DNA from: Roseovarius faecimaris
GTDB taxonomy: Bacteria; Pseudomonadota; Alphaproteobacteria; Rhodobacterales; Rhodobacteraceae
Assembly: GCF_009762325.1 (NCBI RefSeq)
Contig: NZ_CP034348.1
Span: 2,982,501 to 3,046,500 of the forward strand
Length of the DNA: 64,000 nucleotides
Reading direction: 5' to 3'
Shown piece by piece: positions 25,001-31,906 of this stretch. The notes below the pieces were generated by a model. That model worked only from the letters and a program-made list of their open reading frames with translations. It did no database searches and was not told where the DNA came from. Positions within the stretch are counted from its first letter, which is position 1. Each line of letters begins with the position of its first letter. A program made the position numbers and the translations under genes.

Positions 25001-25480
25001 GTCATTACCGGTATGGCGCAACAGGAACAGCCCCACATCGTCCAGAAGATCCGGGTTGGAACACAGGTTGAAATAGAAATAGCTGCCCATGCCGCAGCCC
25101 GCATAGACACCAATCGCGCCCTTGAAGCTTTCGGGCATATGCCCGGCACTTTCCAGGGCACCCCAGCTCACCTCCATGAACTTGCGGTGTTGCGGGTCGA
25201 GAATGGCCGCTTCCTTGGCGGAAAAACCGAAAAACTCGGCGTCGAACTCGTCAAACGCCTTCAGCCGTGCGGCGTGACGGACATAATTGCGATGGGCAAG
25301 TTTCTCGGGCGCTTCGCCAGCCGCCAGAAGCGCCTCGTCATCCAGCGCCTCGATGCTTTCCACGCCGTCGCGCAGGTTTTCCCAGAACTGGTTGATCCCG
25401 GGCGCGCCAGGCAGGTCCACATCCATACCCACAATCGCAATGGGCTCAACCGGCACCGAATGCGCATTCACATTTTTCAT
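19019..25480 (-). CDS. single-module type I polyketide synthase KS-AT-KR-DH-ACP-TE
   Basis: The protein is 2153 aa. KS spans about 13-440, with Cys185 (TACSTS), His321 (ECHGTGT) and His361 (NIGH). AT spans about 535-885, with Ser634 in GHSMGE and His733 (AAHS), which fits malonyl-type selection better than methylmalonyl. A structural KR half follows (910-1160), then a catalytic KR (GGVYLITGGFGGIG, Tyr1337 in DYAAANEYL). A DH-like domain has His1423 (DGHRTAAGDALMPG) and Asp1592 (HPGLLDPA). ACP carries Ser1805 (DLGGHSL). TE follows with Ser1954 (GFSGGG) and a late PGDH His. The DH sits after the KR, and a KR-type tail (GIRPEEGTEAL) follows it. The start at 25480 is chosen for AGGTG eight bases upstream; 25504 is possible. 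It heads the seven-gene operon. Confidence 0.93.
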   Translation of the reverse strand: MKNVNAHSVPVEPIAIVGMDVDLPGAPGINQFWENLRDGVESIEALDDEALLAAGEAPEKLAHRNYVRHAARLKAFDEFDAEFFGFSAKEAAILDPQHRKFMEVSWGALESAGHMPESFKGAIGVYAGCGMGSYFYFNLCSNPDLLDDVGLFLLRHTGNDKDFLATRISHILDLKGPSINIQTACSTSLVAVHYACNALRQGDCDMALAGGVTIELPHGRGYVFKENEILSPDGHCHAFDHRAQGTVFGSGAGCVALRRLSDAEADGDHIYAIIRGSAVNNDGADKASYLAPSVDGQAEAVARALQVADVTADTMDYVECHGTGTYLGDPIEVSALTEAYARTTNKTGFARIGSVKTNIGHLDTAAGVASLVKASLGLHNRQMPPSLGYEAPNPAIDFEHSPFSVNDSLRDWDGRGSPRRAGVNSLGVGGTNAHAILEEAPARPASEESDWPFHVLCVSGRSKAALEANTKALAEHLRANPDQPLADIAWTLKNGRRAFEKRRVVVAETHEEAAALLEEGDARRVFNHDHLGADPETVFMFPGGGAQYTHMARDLYETEPVFAEWMDRGLDHLQAQLDYDIRALWLPEEGEEAAAEAKLKQPSVQLPLIMIVEFALAQLWMSWGVKPAALVGHSMGENTAAALAGVMSFENCIDLVLLRGRLFDTVPKGGMLSVSVSVERLEELVGDDLDIASVNAPELSAVSGPDAKLDALAERLKAEEIDFQRVAIDIAAHSRMLDPILGHFRSFLQGLELKAPTLPILSNRTGEVLTAKQATDPEYWVGQLRNRVEFGACIRKLAEETQRVYLEVGPGKALSALAQMCPDLKPGQVISSLRHPDQQIADDAYFLSVIGRLWACGVEADWAQIWGEARRNRVPLPRYAFQRKRYFIEPGKAAATETAPAALMRQEEMENWGYRPLWRPRFADSSFAADQDLSRVDTQNWLVFMDDAGLGEAVAAALEAATHPVARVWPGDMTARSGEGRYTLAAEMGREAYEALMELLAEDDALPGRIAHFWGVTERETFRPGSNFFDRNLELGFYSLMHLGQSLSHADADNPVQMDIFTNGAEQLRDEPLPYPEKALVAGPAGVIPRELPGVTCRTIDLELPRRAQRGWFARGSDGEGLSPLAMRVLEEVTATPGCAQVLYRGDKRFEKSHEPAPLAAPAEAAAFRSGGVYLITGGFGGIGLTLARDIAARYGAKIALLSRDALPARNEWESYLARHGAADKTARRIQAIRALEEAGAEVLPVAGDVCNTLDMARVAAEVQARFGSLTGVIHAAGAIHDAPLLAKETAEVEAVFAPKITGLRVLDEVFPDGTLELMVLFASTSTVTRPAGQVDYAAANEYLNAFAKSRRGAKTKVVAVNWGVWAEVGMAAQAMAARLGEDQDDHWMPTGQPLLDERQIVDDVQIARTALSAARHWVIDGHRTAAGDALMPGTGSVELAAQAMAARGDSLPIEITDLSFLRALDVGEGETREMRLHLSASGEMELRSAATLDGRSGSVLNAQAQVVHLPEEEIRHVDLDAIAARCTHRDVAPEGGRLKAPQEAHLTFGPRWHVLRETAIGEGEGIATLRLPEACQADIAEGYLAHPGLLDPATGWAMHLIPGYKGGHLWVPLSYQRIALLRPLPGEIRSWVRLAEHGDGFASFDITLTDAAGLVCMEVTGFQMQRLADQAAFGKPAPLSAAEIEFDDANASAPLSPDEERLQHNITQGIRPEEGTEALMRALSLGLPQVTVSSLDLAGLVAQADAATAQETAEGQSFERPDLDGDFVAPDTPTEKALAAHWEKLLGVSPVGAEDSFFDLGGHSLIAVRLFAMIKKEWGTQFPISVLFEAPTIAKIAALIDERTGGGTAPAEAGTSEPDEGPRKQGFTHLVALNRSEGKTPPLFIVAGMFGNVLNLRHLAQQMGPDQPVYGLQARGLMGEDEPHMSVEQAAADYIAEIRQVQPHGPYRLSGFSGGGITAYEMAHQLEAMGERVDLLAMLDTPLPVRPSLSRRDKAMIKLAELRRKGPGYLREWALNRLQWELSKRQVQGDSGQGFNNHKIEMAFRHAVGQYQLRPWDGRMLLFRPPLDRHWAVSKGNYVSAEREYVFDDNQWTPWVPGTQVIEVPGDHDSMVLDPNVAVLARHLRDEIARLRTREPDRPKPADLPGAITAAE

Positions 25481-25750
25481 AAACTCAACACCTGCATTCG
25501 ACATGGTCAAAACCCGCAAATGCTCCCCACCCTGTAATATAGGGGAGTCTCCGCGGTTTCCCTAGGGTCTGCTTCTCAGCCATAGATATGACCTCTGAAA
25601 TTTGTTCTAAATGTGAAAATTAAGGCAAATTCCCCCCTTAATGGTTCTCCATTCGGGAACAATTGCGGATTTGCTCCCGCATTGAAGGAGGAGGTGCAAC
25701 AGACTCTCCCAAGGCGTGTAAAACAAGGGCTTACACAAGCAAACCGCGCG
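25481..25750 (-). promoter_or_regulatory. promoter region of the PKS/NRPS operon
   Basis: This 270-bp gap lies between the Wzy-like stop and the PKS start and is AT-richer than its flanks. It holds a perfect 7-bp inverted repeat, ATTAAGG-N10-CCTTAAT (25619-25642). Inside the repeat is the GGCAAATTCCCCCC block that recurs upstream of the priming transferase, and AACAATT follows at 25658-25664. The elements lie about 140-185 bases upstream of the PKS start. No -35/-10 is assigned. Confidence 0.5.
25619..25642. promoter_or_regulatory. inverted repeat ATTAAGG-N10-CCTTAAT overlapping the shared motif
   Basis: The two 7-base arms are perfect reverse complements separated by CAAATTCCCC. The spacing suits a dimeric regulator. 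The copy at 2908 keeps the core but not the outer TTAA arms, so either the palindrome or the C-rich core may be the bound element. Confidence 0.45.
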
Positions 25751-27217
25751 TCACAAAACGGTGCGGCGGCCCCTCGGATCGCGCGGCTGGCCCAGAATGG
25801 GCGGGGTCACCGCCCCAGGGCTGCGCGCTGTGCTGTCCGTCCGGCCAAAACGGATGCGCTCGGCATAGCCCAGAACCGCGCCCGCCATCAGCCAGACAAA
25901 CGGCACCAGCGTGTCATTCAGAAGCATGTCCACCAGGGTGATCGCCAGGCAAAGAGCCACCGCCGCGGCAAGCGGCGACACCACTTGCGAGCCTGACTTG
26001 CGGCCATACCAGCCCAGCAGAATGAGCGGCAGCGCAAGAAGCCCCATCTCGCTCAGATACCCGAGCCAGCCATAGGTGCCGAAGGTCAGAATCCAGCGCC
26101 CGTCGGGGATAGTCAGGATCTCGGACGTCTCGATATCACGCACCAGGTTACGGCCCCACCCGCCCCAGCCAAAGAGCAGCTTTTCCTTGGCGCGCTCCAG
26201 CAATTGCTCTTCATTTCCAAAGCGATAGTTCAGCGAGTGCGCGCGTTCGGGATTGATCGCCTCGGCTTGCGCCAGGATCCAGTCCAGCGGGATCAGCCCG
26301 AGGTTGCGCAGCACCGGGTAGCTTACCGCCAATGCGCCGAAGACCAGCGCCAGCAGAAGCTGCAGACGCACGCTTGCCAGAAAGATCACCGGCAGTATCG
26401 CCGAGGCATAAAGGATCGACGCCAGGCTTTTGCACAGCAACAGAACCGCCGCGAGATAGACCGTGGCCATGAACAGCTTGGCCTTCATCTGCGTCTCGGC
26501 GCTGCGTTGCAGGGCGGCGGCGGCCACCACCGTGTAGACGAAGAACAGCGCAATCCAGAGCCCATGCGGCAGGAACACGATGGGCCGGAACCCGCCGCTG
26601 CGTATCATCTGCTCGAAACTGTGCTGGAAGAAGCCGTAGACCATGATGTTGATCTGCGGGCTGAACCGAATTTCGATCAGCGCCAGCACCGAATAGGCCA
26701 GCCCGGCGATCAGCAGCGCGCGTAAAAGCTCGCGCATCCCCTCTTCGGTGGCGAAGAAATGCCGCCCCAGCAGAAGCGGCAGAAGCACGATAAGCTGGTT
26801 CGACAGCACCGAGGCGATATCGATCGTGCGCAACCCCGGCAGGCGGTCGGTTTCGAAGATGATCGGATCAGACCCCACCATGACCTGAAACAGCAAGGGG
26901 TCCGAATTGGTCAGCACCGTCGGGATCGCCCCCAGCACGAAGCCCAGCATCAGCACCCGCGCCGTCCACATCCGCGGCCAGAGAGCGATCCGTTCCCTGA
27001 GCAGAAACAGCGCCAGAGCAAAGGCACAGATATTGGGGATCGAGAACTTGTCCATATCCGGCACGAGCGGCAGGTCGAACTCGGCCAGCGGCGGCAGCAG
27101 CAGATAGCCCGCCAGCAAGGACCAGATCACCGCCCGCTGCGGGCTGAGTCTGCGGAACAGCAGCACACAGACCAGCGGCCAGATCATCAGGGCCAGATAT
27201 GCAAGCGCGTTGGGCAT
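25751..27217 (-). CDS. Wzy/O-antigen-ligase-like membrane protein
   Basis: The 488-aa protein has about 12 hydrophobic helices and one large polar loop (about residues 300-385, containing the LLERAKEKLLFGWGGWGRNLVRD stretch). The motif near the C-terminus (FGTYGWLGYLSEMGLLALPLILLGW) is typical of O-antigen ligase/polymerase proteins. In this setting it most likely polymerises lipid-linked repeat units in the periplasm with the Wzx and Wzz partners; a ligase role cannot be excluded. The C-terminal 30 residues are Arg/Pro-rich and cytoplasmic. It is divergent from the GT26 gene and ends just before the PKS promoter region. Confidence 0.75.
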   Translation of the reverse strand: MPNALAYLALMIWPLVCVLLFRRLSPQRAVIWSLLAGYLLLPPLAEFDLPLVPDMDKFSIPNICAFALALFLLRERIALWPRMWTARVLMLGFVLGAIPTVLTNSDPLLFQVMVGSDPIIFETDRLPGLRTIDIASVLSNQLIVLLPLLLGRHFFATEEGMRELLRALLIAGLAYSVLALIEIRFSPQINIMVYGFFQHSFEQMIRSGGFRPIVFLPHGLWIALFFVYTVVAAAALQRSAETQMKAKLFMATVYLAAVLLLCKSLASILYASAILPVIFLASVRLQLLLALVFGALAVSYPVLRNLGLIPLDWILAQAEAINPERAHSLNYRFGNEEQLLERAKEKLLFGWGGWGRNLVRDIETSEILTIPDGRWILTFGTYGWLGYLSEMGLLALPLILLGWYGRKSGSQVVSPLAAAVALCLAITLVDMLLNDTLVPFVWLMAGAVLGYAERIRFGRTDSTARSPGAVTPPILGQPRDPRGRRTVL

Positions 27218-27420
27218 GTTCGGTGCGGGTTGTCCTGTCGCGGCCTCTTGCGGGCCAGTTTGATATGGCCGAGCTTAGCACGGATGCCCGGCCCCGTCGC
27301 CCGCCCAGCGTTTCCAATGCGGCATTTCAGTGTTTACATGGCACACAAACCACGCAAGCCCTTGGCGAAAGAGGGATATGCCGGGTAAAGGGAGGCAGGC
27401 TCAGGGAGCGCGTAACACAA

Positions 27421-28179
27421 GTGCAGTTTACCTTTCACACCCGGACGATCACCGTCAACATGCCCACGCGCGGCCAGTTGATGGAGGAAATCCACCGCCG
27501 CTTTGCCGCGCGACAGGGCTTTGCGCTGGCCACGGTGAACCTCGATCATCTGGTCAAGATGCAAGGCTCCGAGGGGTTCACCGCCGCCTATGCCGCGCAG
27601 GATCTCGTGGTCGCTGATGGCTGGCCCATCGTGGCGCTTTCCCGTCTGGCGCGCCGCCCGGTCGAACTGATGCCGGGCTCCGATCTGATCCTGCCGCTGT
27701 GCCATCTGGCCGCCGATACCGGCGTGAAAGTGGGTTTTGTCGGCAGCACCGATGAGGCGCTTGAGGCCGCGCGCGAGGCGTTGCAGACGACGGTGCCAAA
27801 GCTTGATGTGGCCATGGTCCACGCCCCGCCCATGGGTTTTGACCCCGAGGGCGCAGCAGCCGCAGAGATTTTGGAAGAGCTTGAAAGCAAAGAAATTTCC
27901 CTGTGCTTTCTGGCCCTTGGCGCGCCAAAGCAAGAGGCTCTTGCCGCGCGGGGCCGCCGGGTTGCGCCGTCGGTCGGATTTGCCTCCATCGGCGCGGGGC
28001 TCGATTTCTTGTCGGGCCGGCAGCACCGCGCGCCGCGCCTGTTTCAGCGGCTCGGACTGGAATGGCTCTGGCGCGCGCTCTCCAGCCCCCGGCGGCTGAT
28101 CCCGCGCTATGCCAGATGTTTTGCCATCCTGCCCGCACAGGTGGGCCACGCGCTCAGTCTGCGCCGCCGCACGCCATAG
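27421..28179 (+). CDS. WecG/TagA/CpsF family (GT26) glycosyltransferase
   Basis: The 252-aa product has the GT26 pattern. It shows FALATVNLDHLVKMQ near residue 38, then VVADGWPIVALSRL (conserved Asp), PGSDLILPLC, VGFVGSTDEALE, LCFLALGAPKQEALAA and VGFASIGAGLDFLSG. The C-terminus is basic (GLEWLWRALSSPRRLIPRYAR), as expected for membrane association. Enzymes of this family add the second sugar to undecaprenyl-PP-linked intermediates. The start is a GTG at 27421; the upstream frame lacks family sequence. It is divergent from the Wzy-like gene. Confidence 0.88.
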   Translation: MQFTFHTRTITVNMPTRGQLMEEIHRRFAARQGFALATVNLDHLVKMQGSEGFTAAYAAQDLVVADGWPIVALSRLARRPVELMPGSDLILPLCHLAADTGVKVGFVGSTDEALEAAREALQTTVPKLDVAMVHAPPMGFDPEGAAAAEILEELESKEISLCFLALGAPKQEALAARGRRVAPSVGFASIGAGLDFLSGRQHRAPRLFQRLGLEWLWRALSSPRRLIPRYARCFAILPAQVGHALSLRRRTP

Positions 28180-28230
28180 CACCGCCCCGGACCTGATCCG
28201 CTGAGATCCCGCGTCACGGCGCGCAAGGGT

Positions 28231-29190
28231 TTACTTGTATTCGATAATGCCGCGTCTCTGGCCCCGCCAGCGCCCGACATAATAACCCAGCGCGCCCTGC
28301 GCTTCGGCGAATTTGCCAAGCACGCTCAGCATCGCCCGCGCCCAAGGCCGTGGCCCTCCGTCACGCAGCGCCAGCCGGATCACCTGCGCCGGATAGGCCA
28401 GCGCCAGAAGCAAGGCCCAGGGCCAGACCAGCGCGCCGAGCAGGATCACCACGGGCAAACCCGCGCCCCAGACCAGCGCCCGCCGCGTTTCGCGCACCCA
28501 ATGCCGCTCGGGCGGGGCACCGTGCAAGGCCGCCCCTTCGGCAAAGGCATGGCCGGCGCGGCGTGTCCGCTGCCACCACTGGCCAAAGCGCGTCATCGCC
28601 GCGTCATGCCAGGTCATCTCGGCATCGAGCCGCTCAATCCTCCAGCCCGCCTGCCTGAGCCTCACGCAAAGCTCCGGCTCTTCGCCCGCGATCAGATCAT
28701 CGCGGTAAAGACCAACCTCCTGCAAGGCCGACAGCCGCATCATGGCATCGCCGCCACAGGCGCTGGCCGGTCCGACGGGCGTGTCCCATTCCATGTCGCA
28801 GATCAGGTTATAGAGGCTCGACCCGGGGTGCCGCTCGCGCCTGCGCCCGCAGACCACCGCCAGTTTCGGATCGGCGTCCAGCGCGTCCTGCGCGCGCATC
28901 ACCCAACCTTCTCGCAGCGCGCAATCACCGTCCAGCAGCTGGACATACTCCACCTGCGTCCCGTTGAGCCGTTTCAGCCCGGCATTCCGGGCCCGCGCCG
29001 CCGTAAAGGGTTGGCTCATATCCAGCGCCACCACCTCGGCCCCGTGGGTCTGCGCCACCTCGACACTGCCATCGGTCGAGCCGCTATCGACATAGATCAC
29101 CGGCGAAAGCTGCCCGGGCAGCGCCTCCAGGCACGCCCTGAACCGCGCCCCCTCGTTGCGCCCGATGATCACGGCAGCAATCCGGCTCAT
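28231..29190 (-). CDS. GT2-family glycosyltransferase with C-terminal membrane helices
   Basis: The 319-aa protein begins MSRIAAVIIGRNEGARFRACLEAL. It has VIYVDSGSTDGS, a QLLDGDCAL DxD site, and PVGPASACGGDAMMRLSALQEVG with GEEPELCVRLRQAGW further on. Two hydrophobic helices near 235-270 (AGLPVVILLGALVWPWALLLAL) suggest membrane anchoring. The ATG at 29190 overlaps the upstream stop by four bases. It is the last gene of a four-gene unit (31899 to 28231). Confidence 0.85.
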   Translation of the reverse strand: MSRIAAVIIGRNEGARFRACLEALPGQLSPVIYVDSGSTDGSVEVAQTHGAEVVALDMSQPFTAARARNAGLKRLNGTQVEYVQLLDGDCALREGWVMRAQDALDADPKLAVVCGRRRERHPGSSLYNLICDMEWDTPVGPASACGGDAMMRLSALQEVGLYRDDLIAGEEPELCVRLRQAGWRIERLDAEMTWHDAAMTRFGQWWQRTRRAGHAFAEGAALHGAPPERHWVRETRRALVWGAGLPVVILLGALVWPWALLLALAYPAQVIRLALRDGGPRPWARAMLSVLGKFAEAQGALGYYVGRWRGQRRGIIEYK

Positions 29191-30233
29191 TCCGCGATCT
29201 CGCGCAGATAGGCCTCGAACGCCGCCGACCGCTGAAGAAAGCCCGCGTCCTGCAAGGGGCGCAACCCGGCAAACCGCTCGGCCTGCTCGGACCACAGGGT
29301 CAGGTCCGGATCGGCGCGGAACTGTTCCAGCCGCCTGCGGTCCTCGCCATGCGGGATCACCCCGCGCGCGGCGGTATCGGCATCGCGGGCCATGGGCGCG
29401 TTGGTGAACTTGTAATGCTGGATCAGGGCGCTGAAATCAGCGCAGGTCACGCCCGCCGCCACATGCGGATGCACGCCCGGCGCCACACCGGGCAGCACCT
29501 TCACCAGCGGGTGCTTGGTCAGACAGCACGCTTCGCCGAACACCCGCGCGCGCGTCCCGCCAAACAGCACCGGGATCTCGGCATTGGCCACCCGGTTCTG
29601 CGCCAGGAACCAGGCAAAGCCGATCCCGGGGTCATGATAGTCGCGCGCGTCGGTGTCGCGCAGGTCGTAATAGACGAACTCGCGCAGCGCTTCCTCATAG
29701 CTCATCTGCCCGGCATCCTGCAGCGGCAGACGCGGGAACATCTCCAGCATCTGCGCCACAAGCGCGGTGTAGCCTTCGCGCTCCAGATAGGCCACCAGCC
29801 CCGGCAAACCGATCTGCGCGGCACGGTCGAAGGTGAAAATCTCGTCCATATCCGCGTAAAGCACCCAATGCCCCGGTGCGCAGGTCTCGGCGGCATGACG
29901 GCGCAGGTCATTCTCGACCTCGCCCCAGGGCAGGGTTGATTGCAGCACCGTGCAATCCGGCTGGGTGGCCAGCCGGGTCAGCGTGTCATCGGTCGAGCCA
30001 TTGTCGCAAAAGACGAAATGCGCCGCCCCAAGACCGCGGTAATGGGCGAGAAACGCATCGAGGTAAAACGCCCCGTCGCGCACCAGCGCAATCACCACCA
30101 CGTCACCCGGGCCGATCAGTGGCTGCCCCGGCCCCGAGAGATGCCGAACCGAGCGGCGGAACCGGCGGTGATGCAGCGCCTGCGCCAGCCGCCGCCGCAC
30201 CCGGGCCCAAAGCGAGGGCGACGGCGTGCTCAT
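29187..30233 (-). CDS. glycosyltransferase family 2-like protein
   Basis: The 348-aa protein resembles the Glyco_tranf_2_4 group. It has VVVIALVRDGAFYLDAFLAHYRGLG, HFVFCDNGSTDDT, and WVLYADMDEIFTF with the DxD-like acidic cluster. A long region follows (MLEMFPRLP, SKHP-like TKHPLVKV, and QHYKFTNA) that is typical of this group. It overlaps both neighbours by four bases. A sugar-transfer role in polysaccharide assembly is likely; the linkage is unknown. Confidence 0.78.
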   Translation of the reverse strand: MSTPSPSLWARVRRRLAQALHHRRFRRSVRHLSGPGQPLIGPGDVVVIALVRDGAFYLDAFLAHYRGLGAAHFVFCDNGSTDDTLTRLATQPDCTVLQSTLPWGEVENDLRRHAAETCAPGHWVLYADMDEIFTFDRAAQIGLPGLVAYLEREGYTALVAQMLEMFPRLPLQDAGQMSYEEALREFVYYDLRDTDARDYHDPGIGFAWFLAQNRVANAEIPVLFGGTRARVFGEACCLTKHPLVKVLPGVAPGVHPHVAAGVTCADFSALIQHYKFTNAPMARDADTAARGVIPHGEDRRRLEQFRADPDLTLWSEQAERFAGLRPLQDAGFLQRSAAFEAYLREIAE

Positions 30234-30787
30234 AGCCCGATCATCCGCGCGATCAGCACGACCACGGCGACGGGCAGGAGGCTGACATGCAGAATATGGT
30301 CGAAGTAATTGCTGCTGCCGATCCGCAAGACCCAGGCCGCCTGCCCTGCCACGGCGATAACAGCGATGATCCCATGCCCGCTCAGCGCCGCATAGGCACA
30401 GAGCGCCAGCACCATGCCGCCCACCGGCAGGGCGCGATACCCCACCCGGTAAGGGTCGAACGGCATCAGCTCGAACGTGCAGATAAGAAAGGCCGAGTAG
30501 AACAGGATGAAGGCAAAGAGTTCCAGCGCGCCGAAGGGTGCGAAGGACACGCCCACCGCCCCCAGCATATGCCGCAGCATCAGCAAAGGCAGCACGATCC
30601 CGATCGGCTCCAGCAGCGCCGCCAGCCCGCGCACCACCATGTTCTGGCGCAGCAATATGGCGGCACCGGCCCCCAGCACCAGCCCGACCGGCAGCCCGAG
30701 AGCCCCCCCGACAAAGAGCGAGACCAGCCCCCAGCACAGCCAGCCCAGGATCAACGCCAGGCTCACATCTGTCAGCCGCTCGTTCAT
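30230..30787 (-). CDS. small polytopic membrane protein of the polysaccharide locus
   Basis: The 185-aa protein has about five or six hydrophobic helices and no domain I recognise. Notable are a short polar loop FELMPFDPYRVGYRALP and a C-terminal SSNYFDHILHVSLLPVAVVVLI. The start at 30787 overlaps the stop of the sialidase-like gene (ATGA). Coupling to glycosyltransferases on one side and an extracytoplasmic BNR-type protein on the other suggests a part in transfer or modification at the membrane. Confidence 0.7.
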   Translation of the reverse strand: MNERLTDVSLALILGWLCWGLVSLFVGGALGLPVGLVLGAGAAILLRQNMVVRGLAALLEPIGIVLPLLMLRHMLGAVGVSFAPFGALELFAFILFYSAFLICTFELMPFDPYRVGYRALPVGGMVLALCAYAALSGHGIIAVIAVAGQAAWVLRIGSSNYFDHILHVSLLPVAVVVLIARMIGL

Positions 30788-31899
30788 TGCTCCAGCACCC
30801 ATGCCATGTTGAAATAGAAGGCACGAATGCCCCGCTTGGTGCCATGCGAATAGCTCAGCACGAACCCGTCCTCGCCCAGACGCCGCAGCATCGGATAGCG
30901 CGCATCGCCTCCGTCTTTCTCCAGCTCTTTCAGCACCCGCCAGGTCAGACCCTCGTCCTCTGACAGCACCAGTCGAAGCGTGTCGGCGGCGGCCGGCTGG
31001 TCGTTCATCGCCATCAGGACAAGCCCGTTGCCAAGCGCCAGCGCGGCCACCGGCGCGCTCGGGTTGGCGATGTCGATCGGTTGCGCCACGCTCCAGCTTT
31101 GCCCGCCATCCTCGCTGCCCGAGATCAGCAGCCGCCCGCCCGGCTCGAAGTTGCGCAGGAACGCCACCGCGTCGGTCTCGTTCAGCGGCACGACCATGGG
31201 CTGGATCGGCTTTGTCCGCTGCCCCGTCATGCGCCGCGCGTCACAGACCCGACCATGCCTGTCGAAACGGATGAAGCTGCCATAGGTGGCCCCCATTTCG
31301 AAATAGGCGGGCAGGGCATAGGTGCCGTCGGCCATCGCAACCATCGGCGATTTGACCAGATACGACCGGTTGAGGAATGGCGACAGGCTGAGCTTTTCAG
31401 CCAGGGCCGGGCCCCGGGGCCCCATCCGCACCCGCGCGATCGAGGCCATGGCCCAGCCGCCGACCGAGACGACAGTGGCAAAAAGCGAATGCGGATTTGC
31501 ATCATCCTGCACCGTGTTGCCCAGGGTCACGACAAGCTGATCCGGGGTGAAGGCATCCGACAGCTCGCCCCGCGTCATCATCAGGTCCGGCCCGACGGTC
31601 TTCCAGCCCTGCGTGCCGGGACAAAGCCGCACGCCACGGATGTCGACATCGGCCTGCGCCTCTTCCGACCCCTCGAACCAGGCCAGGACAACATCGCCGT
31701 CGTCCAGCAGAATCGCCGGAGAATGCGCCTGCCCCGTCTCGGCAGTGTAGTCGAAGATCTTCTCGAAACGCGCAGCGTCCACCGGCGTCACGGTCTCCGG
31801 CGGCACGAAGCGCCAGACAAGCCGGGGCTCCCGGCGCCAGGCCAGAACGGTGAGCCCAAGGCTCACCAACGCCATTATCTGGATGAGCACGCCCTCCAT
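30784..31899 (-). CDS. membrane-anchored sialidase/BNR-repeat-like protein
   Basis: The 371-aa protein has an N-terminal anchor (about residues 4-20) and a beta-propeller-like body. Stretches such as GSEDGGQSWSVAQ and LVLSEDEGLTWRVLKEL are Asp-box (SxDxGxTW) repeats, and an Arg-rich RYPMLRRLGEDGFVLSYSH follows. These are features of exo-alpha-sialidase-type BNR proteins. I do not see the full catalytic Arg triad with certainty, so it may bind rather than cleave. It is first in the four-gene minus-strand unit with a membrane protein and two glycosyltransferases. Confidence 0.65.
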   Translation of the reverse strand: MEGVLIQIMALVSLGLTVLAWRREPRLVWRFVPPETVTPVDAARFEKIFDYTAETGQAHSPAILLDDGDVVLAWFEGSEEAQADVDIRGVRLCPGTQGWKTVGPDLMMTRGELSDAFTPDQLVVTLGNTVQDDANPHSLFATVVSVGGWAMASIARVRMGPRGPALAEKLSLSPFLNRSYLVKSPMVAMADGTYALPAYFEMGATYGSFIRFDRHGRVCDARRMTGQRTKPIQPMVVPLNETDAVAFLRNFEPGGRLLISGSEDGGQSWSVAQPIDIANPSAPVAALALGNGLVLMAMNDQPAAADTLRLVLSEDEGLTWRVLKELEKDGGDARYPMLRRLGEDGFVLSYSHGTKRGIRAFYFNMAWVLEQ

Positions 31900-31906
31900 G
31901 CCCGGC

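Noticed and set aside
13438-25480. Siderophore pathway, suggested by Atu3671-type architecture
   Set aside because: No TonB receptor, ABC importer, iron-box or hydroxamate/catechol gene is present, and the neighbours are glycan genes. It is not fully excluded, but it is not supported here.
23252-25537. A 761-codon open frame opposite the PKS ketosynthase and acyltransferase
   Set aside because: It has the same composition pattern and no recognisable domain, while the minus strand has intact KS and AT active sites.
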